Positions 13,230-25,825 of a stretch of DNA of 64,000 nucleotides are shown here, in pieces. The position numbers and the translations under genes were made by a program. The notes under the pieces were generated by a model. The model searched no databases. It saw only the letters and a list, made by a program, of their open reading frames with translations, and was not told where the DNA came from. The stretch's first letter is position 1. The number at the start of each line of letters is the position of its first letter. Source of the DNA: Salvator merianae (Eukaryota > Chordata > Lepidosauria > Squamata > Teiidae); assembly GCA_003586115.2 (NCBI GenBank), contig QVOM02000070.1, positions 1,384,189 through 1,448,188 on the forward strand, written 5' to 3'.

Positions 13230-16200
13230 TGTACTTTTTAATTTAAAGAAACTTTGTAGTAATATCAGTCAAATGCTTCCTCTTCCTTGGGATCAGTTCC
13301 AATCTGTAATCAGTCATACCAAACCAGTAGTCTTAAAGACCCTGCATGTATGTAGGAATGACGCTAAATGTATGTTTAAAGCAGTTCCTGAAACTATAGA
13401 TAGAATTATAGAGTGGTGAAGTTGGAAAGAACCACAAGGATAATCTTTTCCAACTCTTTGTACTGTTTGGGAAAACAAAATAAATCATTTGTTGAGAAGT
13501 GGTTGTTTCAAAGAGACGTAGAACCCATAAAATAAATGATTGAAGTTATATTCCCAGTGAAAAGAAGGATTTGTCATGGAATTTATTATGTTTTGTTCTG
13601 AAATAACTTGGGAGTTTTGAATATTCAGCACAATGACTAGTTGCACAGAAGTGATGCGATTTCCTCTTCAGCTCAGGCAGCAAAATATCTGGATGCAGCA
13701 CTGTGAAAAGTAAACACAAGCTGTTAGCGTTCTCCCTGGAATTTTTCACAGCTTGATGAAGTGGGAGGCACTTAATCCTGTGTAGCAATGATATGTCACT
13801 ATGATATTAATCAGGCTTGGTTTAAAGGATAACAACAGTGGTTTATGTTACAGGAAACCCACCTCTGTAGCTGTCATGGCCAAAGCTCAGAAAGACGGAA
13901 GCTGGAGTGTTTTATTTTGTTCGGAATGCTTATTTTGTCAGCAAATTCAAAGTAAAATAAATTTAGCAGCATAGTATTTAGCAAGCAGTTCTTGTGCTCA
14001 AGGGCATCCATTAGATTGCACCAGCGTGTGGAAGGGTGGCTCCTAGAACACTTGCTGGTACAGTATGCCAGCTAGTGTGGGATTGTCTTAAGAATCACAG
14101 ATCAGGAGGTGCAGCAAGTATTTATTCAGCATCAGGATTCAAAGTTGAAATTACAGCTGCTTCAGTTTTCCCTAACAAATTATATTCTACATAATCTTAG
14201 GAGTTTCCCTCCAATCCTTTGAGTCTACTTCTCCTCACTGCTTAATAACCACCTTAATTAAGGTGGAACTGTGTCCTCCAGTATTAGGATAAAAAAAATT
14301 CTCATCCTTCTGATTATCTGGCAATTAAAAAAATCTCTGTCCATTGTGTGCTTGATAAGCCGACATCTGGCTTTCTCTTTCTGATAAGGCCTGCGAGATA
14401 TTTGGTACTTAACGGGCTATAAGCAATGTGGCAGTGGGTTGACTAATGGGTCCCAAGTAGTTAAAAAAACCCAAACACCTCTGAGGTGGTTTAGAGATGG
14501 CTTAGATGTTTCCAAGATGGAAGTGTTCACATGCCAGTCTAACTTTCCCCCTGTCATGAATATTCTAGGCTATAAGAGGTGCATTAGAGGTGGGATGAAA
14601 ACATGAGTGTTCCATGATACCATCTCTAAAGCAGTTTTGAACCACTTCTTCTTTGCTAACATAGGCTCTTCCATGAGCTCACCTCTGTTTCTTAGATGCC
14701 TACTACAAGAAGTTTCAAGGTGATATGCAACATGAAAGGGTATCAGTTATCAAATGCCTAAGAGAAAGGAAAAGCTTTGGTCTGGGAATGAAAATGTATT
14801 AAAATTGGCATCAGGTGAGTTAGAGCTACAACTGACAAAGCTTCTTTCTTGTTTCCACCTTCTGCATTTATCTCAGTCTAATGGTAAGGGCTTGCAGAAG
14901 GCCTCCAGGTCTAGGGTTATGCTGGGCTGGAGAAATCTGGACAACTACTATGGTGAATTAAGGGTTTATCTATGTCTTTGCTCCTATCTTGTGGTCATAC
15001 AGGATTTTTGCATCCTATCTGGAAGATGATCTCAAAGTTTAGGGACGCTTATCTAAAGTACTTTGTGAGGTATCAATGTTTCAGGATGGGCAGGATATTA
15101 TAGGTTAAAAACAGCACTGTGAACTGGGCCCAAGAATGCACTGGTATTGCCTTCCTATAGATCTTTCTAGGGTACATTGTTCAGCTCAAATTGAGAGATC
15201 TTAGGAGAGCATATTGTTTCAAGCTGTCTATAGTCCCCTCTCCTTATCATCTGGGGAGGAGTGAAGTTAATAGAAGCAATTCCCACTCTCCCCATTTTAA
15301 GTTAGGGTGTGTTCAGACACATGTTAAGGGGCACCCCCAGGGTGAATGTGAGACTCAAGGACAGACTGAAAATAATAATAAAAAAATACTATTTACCATA
15401 TCTCCAAACCTCTATTAACTGTCCCTTCCACAGTTGGGAAATAATGACTCTTGGGACAATTCGCTGCGTAGGTTAGGTTGGGCAAGAAGCTATGTAGCCA
15501 ATAGAAATGACTGCTGTGGAGAGTCAACCAATCACATCACAGGAAGGAAAACTCCCAGGACCCACAACTACCGTGGATTGCACTGAGGACTGAGGACTGA
15601 GCCTGATTCTCTGATTCTCAATGACATCTGAAAAACTCTTTGGGGAGGCATGTAGTTCATGCCAAGGAAAACTGGCTTAACAGCTGTGGCTTCTGTTTCT
15701 GTCAGGGAAGTGGAGTGAAGGAAGCCTAGGGAACAACCGAAGTTGGTTGATCATGTGTGCCTTTGGCTTATGCGGAGAGACACTGACAAGCCACTTGGGG
15801 GGGAGGTGCTCACCCCAGGCTAGGCATGAGTCACCAGGTGCTTAAGAGGCAGGGAAGAAGTAGTTGTCCTTTTGGTGGCTAAGCTGGGCAAGGTGCTGTA
15901 GTCCCTGCCCTGCTGCGTGTCCTGTCATTACAGCATAAGCAAAGAGGCATGGATTTCCCACCAAGTAGTCAATCAATGGGCAGCACCAGAGTAGTCATGG
16001 TAGGTTGGCTGAGTTGGATTTGAATAGGCTGAAGTGTGGTTAGTTCTGAGCTGTGTATTTGGGAAAATGTGTTTTGAAGGTTTTTTTTGAGGGGGGTGTC
16101 TGGTGATGGGGCACTTCTTCCTAAAGAGATAATTTTTAAAAACTCTGATCATGCCCTTCGCTTATGCACCCTAGGTGCAGCAGTTTTATGCTGTTGCCTG

Positions 16201-16997
16201 AAGATGGCAGCAATGGAAGAAGGAAGCTGAAAGCAGAAGGTTCTCCTTTTATCTCATGGATCTTGGAGACAGGTTCTGCTGAAGGGAAGAGATCTGGACA
16301 TTAGAAAATCTGGCTCCAGGCCAAGGAAGAACAGCGTACCTCTGTCACAAGCAGATGCTGCATGCCAGTTGCCACGTTTTCTGCATGGAGCCGGAAGAAA
16401 CCTCAGCTGCCTTCCTGACTCTGACATTTCCTGTTCCCATCACTGGATGACACGCTGGTTCTTAGCAGTGACATTCAATGTCCTAGGAGGTTTGACTTCT
16501 TTCTTAGTCCCACATGACTTGCCACCACTACATTCCATCCCCAACTTGTGAGTTGCCTTGTCTCTTCCAAAGAGAGACAGCAAAGCTAAATAATTTACAT
16601 CATCTTAGGCTCTGTTTACTCTTTACTCTGGAAGACCCTACCCACCCATCTGGAATCTATCATACATGAGATCTTAAAGGGAAGAGGCTGGAGAGGGAGT
16701 TGGGAAAAGGATACAGCTCAACAGGAACTGGGCAGGTTTCCAGAGATTGTGCTTTTATCTGCAGCAAATGTACACTTGTAAAAATGAAGAAAGCAGGTAG
16801 AAAGGAGCTGAAAACCTTAGCCCCAAGATATAGGGGCAAAGTCCCAGTATGCTGCTATTCAGGGAAAAAAAACCCTCTCAACCTGGGTTTTCCTGAAATA
16901 GTGATATGCCTTACCTTGCCTAGATGCTTGCTCCCAGGATCCATCCTGAAGAAAATGGCCACTGTGCTTTTTGCGGGAGAGTGCTAGATGAGGTTAT
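13230..16997. other. No recognised gene
   Basis: A short piece at about 14485-14660 resembles the repeat at 3975-4150. The 91- and 95-codon frames show no domain or splice context. Confidence 0.4.
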
Positions 16998-17220
16998 GGC
17001 TGCATTCACGCCTAAGATTTAATCCAGCTTCAGTCCACTTTCAGAGTGAGGGAAGATATCAGCAAAGTGTCAAGTTGTTTTCTTTCAGCATGGTTTGACT
17101 CAGAAAATCCATCTTTGGGTTAGAGAAAGTGCAAAGAAAATGACTGGTTCCTTTGCTGATGTGTTGTCTCACTCTGAAAGTGGACAGAAACTGGATAAAA
17201 ACTTAAGTGTGAATGCAGCC
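16998..17220. mobile_element. Foldback MITE, 223 bp
   Basis: GGCTGCATTCACGCCTAAG at the left and the inverted right end, GGCTGCATTCACACTTAAG, match over about 55 bases with few differences. It is the same family as 57966-58175. Confidence 0.8.
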
Positions 17221-17427
17221 ACAGGCTTGGGTTTGCCCCGTGATTTTGCCCTGATGTCTGGCGGAGATGGTGAGAGGCCATTATGGGATCCAAACAAGAT
17301 CCTGCATTTTCCTCTTGCTGTCTGGAGGCAGCCACAGACATGCATGGAAGCTGCCTTAGTTTGATCGTCTTTGCTCACCACCCTGGGACTTCAGCGTAGG
17401 GTGTCATATTAATAAATAAACAAATTC

Positions 17428-17849
17428 TTGTCCCATTTCTCCCTATTTGCTTTGGAAATGGAACCATTGGCCAATGAGGTTAGACAGGATAATAGGTGGC
17501 AGGGTTATAAGGTCAAAGGGGAAGAAATTAAAATCAATTTATTTGCAGATGATGCAATGATAATTACTCAGACTGCTAGGGAAATGGTAACAGCACTTAG
17601 AAACATTTTATAAAATTTTACACCAATGTTGGGTTTGAAGGTAAATATAACTAAATCAGAGATAATGTTTCTTACTTCACCTCAGGAGCAGATTGAAGTA
17701 AGAAAGTTAACTGGATTAAAATTAGGAGTTAAAAAGATGAAGTATTTAGGGGTAATTCTTACCACAAATATCAATAAATTATTTTATGAAAACTATAGTC
17801 AGGCACGGAAGAAAGTTAATGAACAGTTGGAAAAAAGAACTAAAGTAAT
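17428..17849 (+). mobile_element. L1 LINE reverse transcriptase fragment
   Basis: The frames read EPLANEVRQD, then EEIKINLFADDAMII with the FADD polymerase core, a stop at 17613, then LKVNITKSEIMF and KKMKYLGVILT. This is the palm and following region of an L1-type reverse transcriptase. A SINE has landed in its 3' side at about 17850. Confidence 0.88.
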
Positions 17850-18125
17850 GGTACGGTGGTGCAGGTGTCTAAGGCACTGATCTTTCAATAGGAGGATCAG
17901 AGTTCGAGGCCCCTGTCTGCCGTGTAGAGGGGATGAGCGCCCTCTACTGGCCTCTAGCTCCAGCCAACCTAGCTGTCCGAAAGCAAGTAATTGCAAGTAG
18001 ATAAATAGGGAGCATCACATTGTGTGATGCGGAAGATAGACAGATGTAACCCTTCGGGCGAAAAATAACCATGTAAGCCGCTTTGAGTCAGCTTTGGCCG
18101 AGAAAAGCGGGGTATAAAAACCAAG
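17850..18125 (+). mobile_element. tRNA-derived SINE inserted in L1
   Basis: GTGGTGCAGGTGTCTAAGG (A box) and GATCAGAGTTCGAGGCCCC (B box) form the RNA polymerase III promoter. The 3' part, 'gtaagccgctttgagtcag...gaaaagcggggtataaa', has a short stem like L2-mobilised squamate SINEs. It ends in a TTC repeat. Confidence 0.85.
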
Positions 18126-18201
18126 TTCTTCTTCTTCTTCTTCTTCTTCTTCTTCTTCTTCTTCTTCTTCTTCTTCTTCTTCTTCTTCTTCTTCTTCTTC
18201 T
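18126..18201 (+). repeat. (TTC)n microsatellite, tail of the SINE
   Basis: About 25 uninterrupted TTC units directly follow the SINE 3' end. Confidence 0.97.
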
Positions 18202-18204
18202 GTT

Positions 18205-18402
18205 AGAATGCTGATGGACCTGATAAATCAGGTCCGCTGGTGATCCGGATCTAGGCTTTCCAGGTCCAAGATACTTTCTCTCTGGTGCAGATGGAGCATA
18301 CTAATAGTGGGTAGGGCTTCCCATATTCCACACTATCATGCAGAAGGGAGACCCATAGTTCACTTCTTGATGCAGATTTAAGATAAGTGCAGAAGGGCCC
18401 TT
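18205..18402. mobile_element. Harbinger-like MITE, right end
   Basis: The right end is AAGTGCAGAAGGGCCC; the left terminus is not found. Interior includes 'gatggacctgataaatcaggtcc', a small palindrome shared with related copies. Confidence 0.5.
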
Positions 18403-18599
18403 TGTGTCTTATGAGCTGCTTAGAGGGGCCTGGGACTGTCAGGTGCCTGTAATGAGTTCCACTGTAATGGGGCGGGAAACTCATTTTACTGGAAGTGCCA
18501 CTTCTACCACCATTATTGCCCTCTTCATGGGTGGGATAGCATCACACTTGTGTGTGATGGTGTCATATGTCATTGCGCATGCACAGCCAAGCCCTGAGA

Positions 18600-19600
18600 C
18601 TCTTTGTGCCTGTCTTTCTCCCCCTAAAATTTGTAACAGTCTTGGTGCTGACCTGAATGCTGCTGTTGAAACAGTGTCTGATACACTGTTCAGGGAACCG
18701 TCTGGCACAGTTTTATGGGATTGCTTTTGGTATTTGAGTTTTGAAGATGCAGACAAGATGCTTCCATCTGTCCACCATACCACATGCCTTTTTGACCCTT
18801 GTCCATCTCAGCGCATTAGAGCAGGTCATGGGGGGGTGACTAGGTGGATCTAAGGTGTGATGTATGGATTCTTGAAGGAAACAGTGGTGCAACTGGACTT
18901 GAAACAGGCAATGGTGCATCTATTCAACTACCACTCAGTCACAAATTCCCTCTTTTGAGTAAAGTGTTAGGGAGGTTGATGGTTGTGCAGCTGCAGAAAC
19001 TCTTGGAGGAAACCAGTTAACATGACCCATTTCAGTCTGGACTGAGGCTTGTTTTTGTGATAGAATTATCTTCTGGGGGATAGGGGAATGCAACTCTATT
19101 ATTCTGCTTGGATCTTTCATCAGCTTTTGATACCATTGACCACAGTATCTTCTTAGATTGTTTCTGCAAAGTGAGAATGAGAAGAGCTCTACCACAGTGG
19201 TTTGGTTCCTACCTGAGGGGACAATCTCAGAAAGTTGTGTTGGATGTTTGTGCCTCTGTGTCCTGGTGGCTAGGCTATGGGATGCCATGGGTGTTATTTT
19301 GTCACCAGTGTGATTTAATATCTATATGAAGCCTCTGGGATCAGTCATCAAAGGCTTTGGGGTAAGATATCATCAATTTGTTGATAACATTTGAATCAGG
19401 AATGGCCATGAATGATCTGAATGGGTGCCTGTATGAAGTGATGGGTTGGATGAAGGCCAACATTCTGAGGCTGAACTGTAACAAGACAGAGATCCTGTTT
19501 GCACTTGGTGAGAGGAACATTCCAGGACACTCACTGGAATGGAGCATTCACACCTACAAAGAGCTCCAGCTGACTGGAAAGTGACCGAAGCCCACCTGAT
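18600..19600 (+). mobile_element. L2 LINE ORF2 fragment, decayed
   Basis: Translation shows TTCLFDPCPSQRI, then LDLSSAFDTIDHSIFLDCF, WFGSYLRGQSQKVVLDV, YMKPLGSVI and MKANILRLNCNKTEILFAL in different frames with stops. These are the ordered pieces of an L2-type reverse transcriptase. The polymerase core is mutated (FVDN in place of YADD). Confidence 0.85.
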
Positions 19601-20010
19601 GCTCACCTGAAGCCTACCAGCTGTGGTCAAGAAAATTGTAGTCTCCAAGCTGACTTGCTCGAGCAGGTGAGGATCAGGAAAGATGTGTTTGCACCACTTC
19701 CTGGTTTAGAAAAGTGATGGGGCAGGGACTGCATGGCCGTACAGGCACCGTCAGATGGTTTGAACCCAGGTTTGGACTTTGGGGTCTGGACCCTGGCAGG
19801 CATTCTGGGCACATGTCTGGACACAGCTCCTCTGGGTCTGGATCCAGCTACCTAACTAGTGCATTCCCATTTGCACTGCTCCCCCTGTTGGTCAGCTCAC
19901 AAACTGTTCCAGTGCTGGTGAGTGCGAACACTCCTCACCATACCCGATCCTGGCTGGCCCGAATCCTGCTAATTAACACATTCTACTGTCATAATGCAAA
20001 CAGGCCCAGA
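19601..20010. mobile_element. Insert splitting the L2 fragment (unclassified)
   Basis: L2 coding resemblance stops near 19600 and resumes near 20010. The 400 bases between are unrelated and probably a non-autonomous element; no termini were certain. Confidence 0.4.
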
Positions 20011-20290
20011 CTCTGGATAAGAAGTTCCTGGATTTAGGTAATGAGGATTTTGCTTGTTTTAGATGGGATTACCCTGCCTCAGAAGGAACGGGTATTTAGT
20101 CTGGTTTTTTTCTGGAATTATCACTGCTACTGGAGGCTTAAGTGGCCTCTATGGCTAGACGTGCAGATTACCAGCTTTGACTAGTATATGAGCTGTGCCC
20201 TAGCCTGTACCTGGCCCAGAAATTGCAACTGTGGAAAATGCAGCAGCAAGGGTTGAGTGATGATCTAGGCTGGGCACATAAGGCACTGCG
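20011..20290 (+). mobile_element. L2 LINE, C-terminal ORF2 region
   Basis: 'cagaaattgcaactgtggaaaatgcagcagc' and 'tgggcacataaggcactg' fit the L2 region that follows the polymerase core. Degraded. Confidence 0.55.
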
Positions 20291-20398
20291 CTGAAGCGAG
20301 TGCTCTGCTTGCCAGAGTCAAAGTTCTGTGTTTGAGTTAGAATTAAACAACATGTCCCTATCTCTGTCTCTGCCTATATGAGTACCTCTATCACAACA

Positions 20399-20974
20399 GG
20401 TTCTTTCCACACTGGGTGGTAGACCAGGCCATGCTCTGGTCTAATCTCTGCCTTCTGCATGGTAGTGCAAGACAAGAGAGGCCCTGCCCTCCCTGTCACA
20501 CTTCATCAGCATTGGATGAAGTGTGGATGAGGTTAGGGTGTCCAAAATGGTGCCCTAGGCTGGTATAGCTACAGACATCAACAGCTATACAACCAAACAT
20601 TACAACCAGCGCAGGGCCTGTATGCTGGATCATGAAGGCATGTGAAAGGCTTATCCCTGTGATTTGGTATTCCGTGAAGGACTCATTTCTGCGACTATCC
20701 AGGAAGCACAGCCAGAAGTGGGCCTGGCCCAAAAATGGTCAGGTTGGAAACTCTGTAGGGTGGGAACTTTTGCTCCTTGCCTTCCGAACTTTGGTGCTTC
20801 CTTTCTTGGCTTTCTGGAAGTAGCAGCCAGGGGTGATGTGGAATGGGCTGCCTGAATGTAGACAACCCTGTTCTGTTCCAGTAGCAACTTGTCCCAGCTT
20901 GAAATGGTTGCTTGTTCTGGGATGGGGCTTCCTGCCCTGTCCTGGAACGGACAAGGCAAGTGCAGAAAGGCCCT
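20399..20974. mobile_element. Harbinger-like MITE, long copy
   Basis: Ends in CAAGTGCAGAAAGGCCC; starts around GTTCTTTCCACACTGG. 'ggtagaccaggccatgctctgg' matches interior of 6902-7437 in part. Target duplication not resolved. Confidence 0.5.
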
Positions 20975-22325
20975 TTTTCTCTGAGTGTGTCTGCACTGCA
21001 TTGGTCTATCTGCTGGATCAGCTGCCCTCTTGGAAACCTCAGAGGGGAGTCTGAGTGCTCCACTGCCATCTTCAAGGAGTACTGAAGCCCTTCCATACAC
21101 CTTGAAGGGAGACTGAAACTCCTACATGCACCCTCACGTGGGTGGTGGCTGTGGAGACAGATAGATTTCAGTGAGCCTCCAATGTGGTTTGAAAGGCCTG
21201 TAGAAACACATCCTTTATCTCTCTCTCTCTTCCTGTTCTGTCTCTGTTTACATCTATCCCCATTCCTTTGCCTATCCATACCCTTTGACAGGGAAGATAA
21301 CATGATCCTAAAGGTAATTTTCCAGGATGGGCTCATCCATTGTCTGAGCATTTGCTCACTCTCAATTGCCCCAAATGCAGGAGATCTAATGCAGAATGTG
21401 TGTGCAATATATGCCCTAGTGCTGTTGTTACTTTGATACCAAAAATGGGTTCATTTAGTTGGAAATCAAACGGCAAGGTAGGAAGCAAGTGGCAGAGAGA
21501 TGAAGGGTAAGTAAGGTAGGAAAGAAAGAGCTTTATACACTCGCTGGTTGTCATTAGAACTAAAGATCTGACTCCTTCCCTTTCTCTGAGTGTCCACAAA
21601 CACAACCTGAGTTTAAGAGAGGTCTGTGCTGGCCCTGTTGTCTAAGAATAACTTTAATTTGCTTTACAAATGGAGACAGTCAGCTCAAGTGGGCCGTGCC
21701 CAGAGCTTCCAAGAATGTTTTCACATCCAGGATCCAACTTACTCCTTGGAGTACCATAACTATATTCCCTAAGGAGCCCTTAGGGAATGCTTGTTGTTCA
21801 GACTGCAGGCTCCGAAAAACAAAGGGTGTTTGTTCTGATGCAAGCAGTGTGGTCTCATCTCTCCCAGGTGGTGAAGTATGGATACAGAAACAGGTTGGAA
21901 AGCCATTATATGCATCTCTGTGCAGGGTAAACATCAAGAAAAAGACAGCAGAGATAAATAAAGCATCCACCATAAAATGTTCTTTGTCAGGAGGCAGCAA
22001 CATCCTGTCTTGTTTTTTTTTTCCCGTCCACCACAATTCTGGTTATTGTCCCATCTCTCCAACCACACCCTGATGTAAAGGGACAATGTAAGAGGGAACT
22101 CAGTGACGCAAAGAAAAAACACCGGCCTTGTAAATAAACCTGGCATCCAGTAATCAGAAGAAGCAGCCAGAAATCCTGTGTTCCACCCTTATGCCTTTAG
22201 ATTTCTCCTCCACCATGGGAAGCAAGCTCTAGATCTAGGGGGGCCCAAAGAGACTCCCTATGCATTTTTTTCTGGACATTGAAGGACTACTCCAGTTTTA
22301 GGAGAGGGAGCAGAGATCTCCTGAT
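20975..22325. other. No recognised gene
   Basis: The open frames on both strands (up to 125 codons) have no domain signature. No repeat boundary was secure. Confidence 0.35.
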
Positions 22326-22480
22326 GATGAAGATGGTGGAGACAGAGCATTGGACTTGGAAAAGAAGGGTTTTAGGTCTGATCTCCAGCATCTTCCCAGA
22401 AGAAGATGATGTCTAAGCACTGATGCTTCTTGCCAAGAAAACTGCACAGATATGCCTATGTACTTACCAAATCAAATACA
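22326..22480 (+). mobile_element. SINE fragment, Sauria/Bov-B-like
   Basis: GGAGACAGAGCATTGGACTT and GGTCTGATCTCCAGCATCTT match the head of SINE copies here, followed by 'gcttcttgccaagaaaactgcacag'. Confidence 0.5.
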
Positions 22481-24417
22481 TCAGATAAATTTGTATGTCC
22501 GGTTTTGTGGCAGAGCCATTTCTAGCAGTGCTTTCTGGAGTATCCCTGAAAAGGGTCCCCTTTAGTATACTACCCTTGGATCTCAACACTGAGATCTTCT
22601 ACAATACCAAGCCAGGGCACCATGTTCAGCACCCTGGCCCAGTCCACACTTCACCCAAAGCATGACAGGATGGTGGGGCTTGAAAGACCCTTCCAAAGAA
22701 AAGGCCTTGGGAACATATCACTTGGGAGATCTTTGCATGCCCAGTATGAACTGACAAAAAGGGAGAACTTCATAGAAGACCAAGGAGGAATTTGGACTAG
22801 CCGATCGTGAACAGGTGAACATGGAGGTGGATGGGGTGAGGCAGATCATGTGGAAAGGAAATTTCAAAGTGGTAACATCGCTGCATTGCTGTGTGATGTG
22901 CTAAAACATGAAATATCAACCTAACGTCTAGGCAAAGTGAAATAATTCTGGGATGCTTTGTTCTGGAATATCAAAAAATAGCAGAATAGGTAAGTGATGT
23001 CTGGAGGCAGTCCAAGTACAGAGAGGAGATTGTTTCTCCTCCATGAAGGAGATTGTTCCCTCATCATGATGACAGGAGACAAATCTGCTTCTAACTTGCA
23101 TTTGCCATCAGCGAGTGGAAAAGTGGGTTTAGGAGACAGAGGTTCAGCTTGCATTGTTCTAGCTGAGATCTGGGCAAGCCCAGGAGGAATCTGGTGCTTT
23201 TTTGAAAAGGATCGATATGAATTTCAGAATTTCATGCCCTGCTTTTTCACCTCTTTTGTTTCCTTAAATGGTTTATTTTCTGGGGAGGTTCATGCATAGT
23301 GTTGTGATGGATTGATGGAAGTGTTTCCTAGCCTTTGTGATGGAAAAGGTCCTTAAAGTTAGAGGCTATGATCAGACACAGGAAAAAAAAATCTCTGAGT
23401 CATCTTATTGAAAGCTTTGAGATGGGATTGTTCACACACCAATCTGCCCCTCCCCCCTCTCATGAACATTCTATGCTAGAAAAGGTGGAATAGAGAAAGT
23501 TGGGGACACGAGGGCCACATACTGTCTCTCTGAGGTGCCTCTGAGGTGCCCCTTTTGTTATGTCTGATAACACCCTTAGGAAATTGTGATGCATCCCTTC
23601 TCATCCATGGCAAATGTCAGGGCTAGACAACAAATTGAGTAGAATTTTGCCCTCTGGTTCATTTCAGCAACATCTTCAGTCCACTGCACTGTATTTATCT
23701 TCTATAGGATTGAATAGATGCCATTCCTGTAAAGGGGTTGGGGTGGGGGGCATTAAATATTTGGTTGTGTACTAAATTTAGATCAGAAGCCAGTTTGCCT
23801 TTTTCTACACTGCAGTTTGTTTCTACCCTACAATTTTCAGGGCTACATCAAGCATGGATTTTCCTTAGCTAGCAAGAAGAATCAAAACAGGTGATTTACA
23901 TGGTGTCTGCTCCAGGATCAGAACCTCTAAAGGCTGGGGGAGGCACGAGGCTTTGACTGGAAACCTTGCTCTGATCTTCCCCAAACTATGGTTTGATCCA
24001 CGGTAGTTGCCCAGAGCGACTGAAGGAAGGTTTCCGATCAGAACTTCATCAGCACGTCTAGCGTTCTGCCTTCTCAGTGCCTGGACTGCCATTGGCTTTG
24101 CATGGGTAGATTGTGAAGATACAATGAAAAGAGGGAGAAGATTGAGCATCAGCTTGGACTCTCTGCAAGAAAGAAGAATAGAAATGCATAATTAAATAAT
24201 ACCAAAGGGAAGCAGGTCTGTTTTGTCTTTCATAGCTGCTCCAAAGAGGGAATTTCAACAGGGCTACACTGTAATGCAGGTGACATTGTCTCAAATAACT
24301 TCATCAACAGAATTTTTGAAGATGCAGGGACTCTACCCTCTTTTACATATGTCAACCCTCATGGGCTTATATAAATTTGCTTCATTATCCTGTCTTGTCT
24401 CTCTGTCTGTCTGTTTG
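22481..24417. other. Noncoding stretch with a MITE-like unit at 23358-23575
   Basis: GCTATGATCAGACACA and TGTCTGATAACACCC are imperfect inverted ends of a unit resembling 3975-4150. TTA may flank it. No exon seen. Confidence 0.5.
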
Positions 24418-24577
24418 CCTTTCCTTTCCTTTCCTTTCCTTTCCTTTCCTTTCCTTTCCTTTCCTTTCCTTTCCTTTCCTTTCCTTTCCTTTCCTTTCCT
24501 TTCCTTTCCTTTCCTTTCCTTTTCCTTTTCCTTTTCCTTTTCCTTTTCCTTTTCCTTTTCCTTTTCCTTTCCTTTCT
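24418..24577 (+). repeat. Compound (CTTTC)n then (CTTTTC)n microsatellite
   Basis: About 20 five-base units change at about 24519 to about nine six-base units by one extra T. The polypyrimidine strand is +. Confidence 0.97.
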
Positions 24578-24639
24578 AAAAAGATTTTAGTTCCCCCTGA
24601 AACTTGTATTAACTCTTCAGCAGAAACATAAAATGCATT

Positions 24640-24720
24640 CGTCTCTATTCTGTGACCCACCCTGGGATCTTCAGGTGAAGGGTGGGATAAAAATTCTTAT
24701 AAAAAATAAATAGAAATAAA
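24640..24720 (+). mobile_element. L2-like LINE 3' tail
   Basis: GACCCACCCTGGGATCTTCA and GGTGAAGGGTGGGATA followed by A-rich AAATA repeats. Confidence 0.7.
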
Positions 24721-25526
24721 CTCCAGGAGTGTGTCTGTGGGTCTTCCAGTTTTTCATTAGCTTCATGCATGTATGAGGATCAGCATAAAAGCAATAACAT
24801 GCAAATACAAAAAATAGACAATATTGCAAACATCTTTTCAAGAAGAGCATCCACGTTTTAAAATATGATTCATGTTATGAACTTTCAACCCCGTATTCTG
24901 CTAACAGCTGGTTTGTAGTTTTATGTTTTCTTTGTGTCCAGGAAAGGGAAGGCATCCCCCTTTTGTTTTCAGAGCTGTTCGTCTGCAGGAGCAGACCCTG
25001 GTCCAAACTGGGTGGGTTTGTTGTTGCTTGTTTTAAATGCAAAACTATAAAGGGGGAAGGAAATATTTAGATTAACTGTGTTGTCATACTATACAACTGC
25101 ATTGAAACTGTGCCAAGGATTTCTATTTTTTTCTTTTGAAAGCTATTACCTATTCTCTGTTTCTTTTTTTAGAAGCAACACTCATTTTCTTTTTACATAA
25201 ACAACTGAAGGACAAACATGGCTCCTGCAAGACACAGTCCGGACATGGCGTTCTTCTGTTCAGGTTTGCTCCCCTCGGTTGCTGGATCCCATCGTCAGCC
25301 AGAATTTGGTCCCCATGGAGTTAAATCCCATTGGCTTGTTTGAAGGCAGCCCTTCTTAGACCGTGTCTCTGCTTATACTTTAGAGTGCCGCAGGTGCAGT
25401 TTCTGCTCACAGCTGAGGGACCAATGTCATGCTCTAACAGTGAGCATCTTGTCCTCTGCTGCTGCAGGTGCCCATGTGCGCCAGAAAATGGAGACAGAGA
25501 AGCACCTTGTCATGCAGCAGGGCCAG

Positions 25527-25825
25527 TACTTCGCCCCGCCCCGCCCGGCGGGGATCGCGCTCCCCGACCCGACCCGCCCGGCGGCGGCCTCGCTCCTCGC
25601 CCCGGCCCGCCCGGCGGCGCCCTCGCTCGTCGCCCCGCCCCGCCCGGCGGGGATCGCGCTCCCCGACCCGACCCGCCCGGCGGCGGCCGCGCTCCTCGCC
25701 CCGACCCGCCCGGCGGGGATCGTGCTCCTCGTCCCGACCCGCCCGGCGGCGCCCTCACTCGTCGCCCCGACCCGCACGGCGGGCATCGCGCTCCTCGACC
25801 CGCCCCGCCCCGCACGGCGGCGGCC
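25527..25825 (+). repeat. GC-rich 33-bp minisatellite, left of gap
   Basis: Nine units of 33 bases of the form GCCCCGACCCGCCCGGCGGC plus 'ggcctcgctcctc', alternating variants with 'gggatcgcgctcccc'. Because 33 divides by three it is open in several frames; these frames are not evidence of a protein. Confidence 0.93.

Noticed and set aside
17428..17880. Reverse transcriptase fragment as retroviral pol
   Set aside because: The order LKVNITKSEIMF after FADD and the lack of LTRs or gag fit an L1 LINE.
18404..18853. A 149-codon frame as a host gene
   Set aside because: Its C-terminal part reads as L2 ORF2 (TTCLFDPCPSQRI) just ahead of the L2 polymerase region; the first part is MITE sequence.
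20651..21351. Overlapping 149- and 218-codon minus-strand frames
   Set aside because: No domain, low complexity in part, and the region overlaps a Harbinger-like MITE. No splice sites support exons.
24385..24660. Lys/Gly-rich minus-strand frame of 91 codons
   Set aside because: It is translation of the CTTTC/CTTTTC microsatellite.
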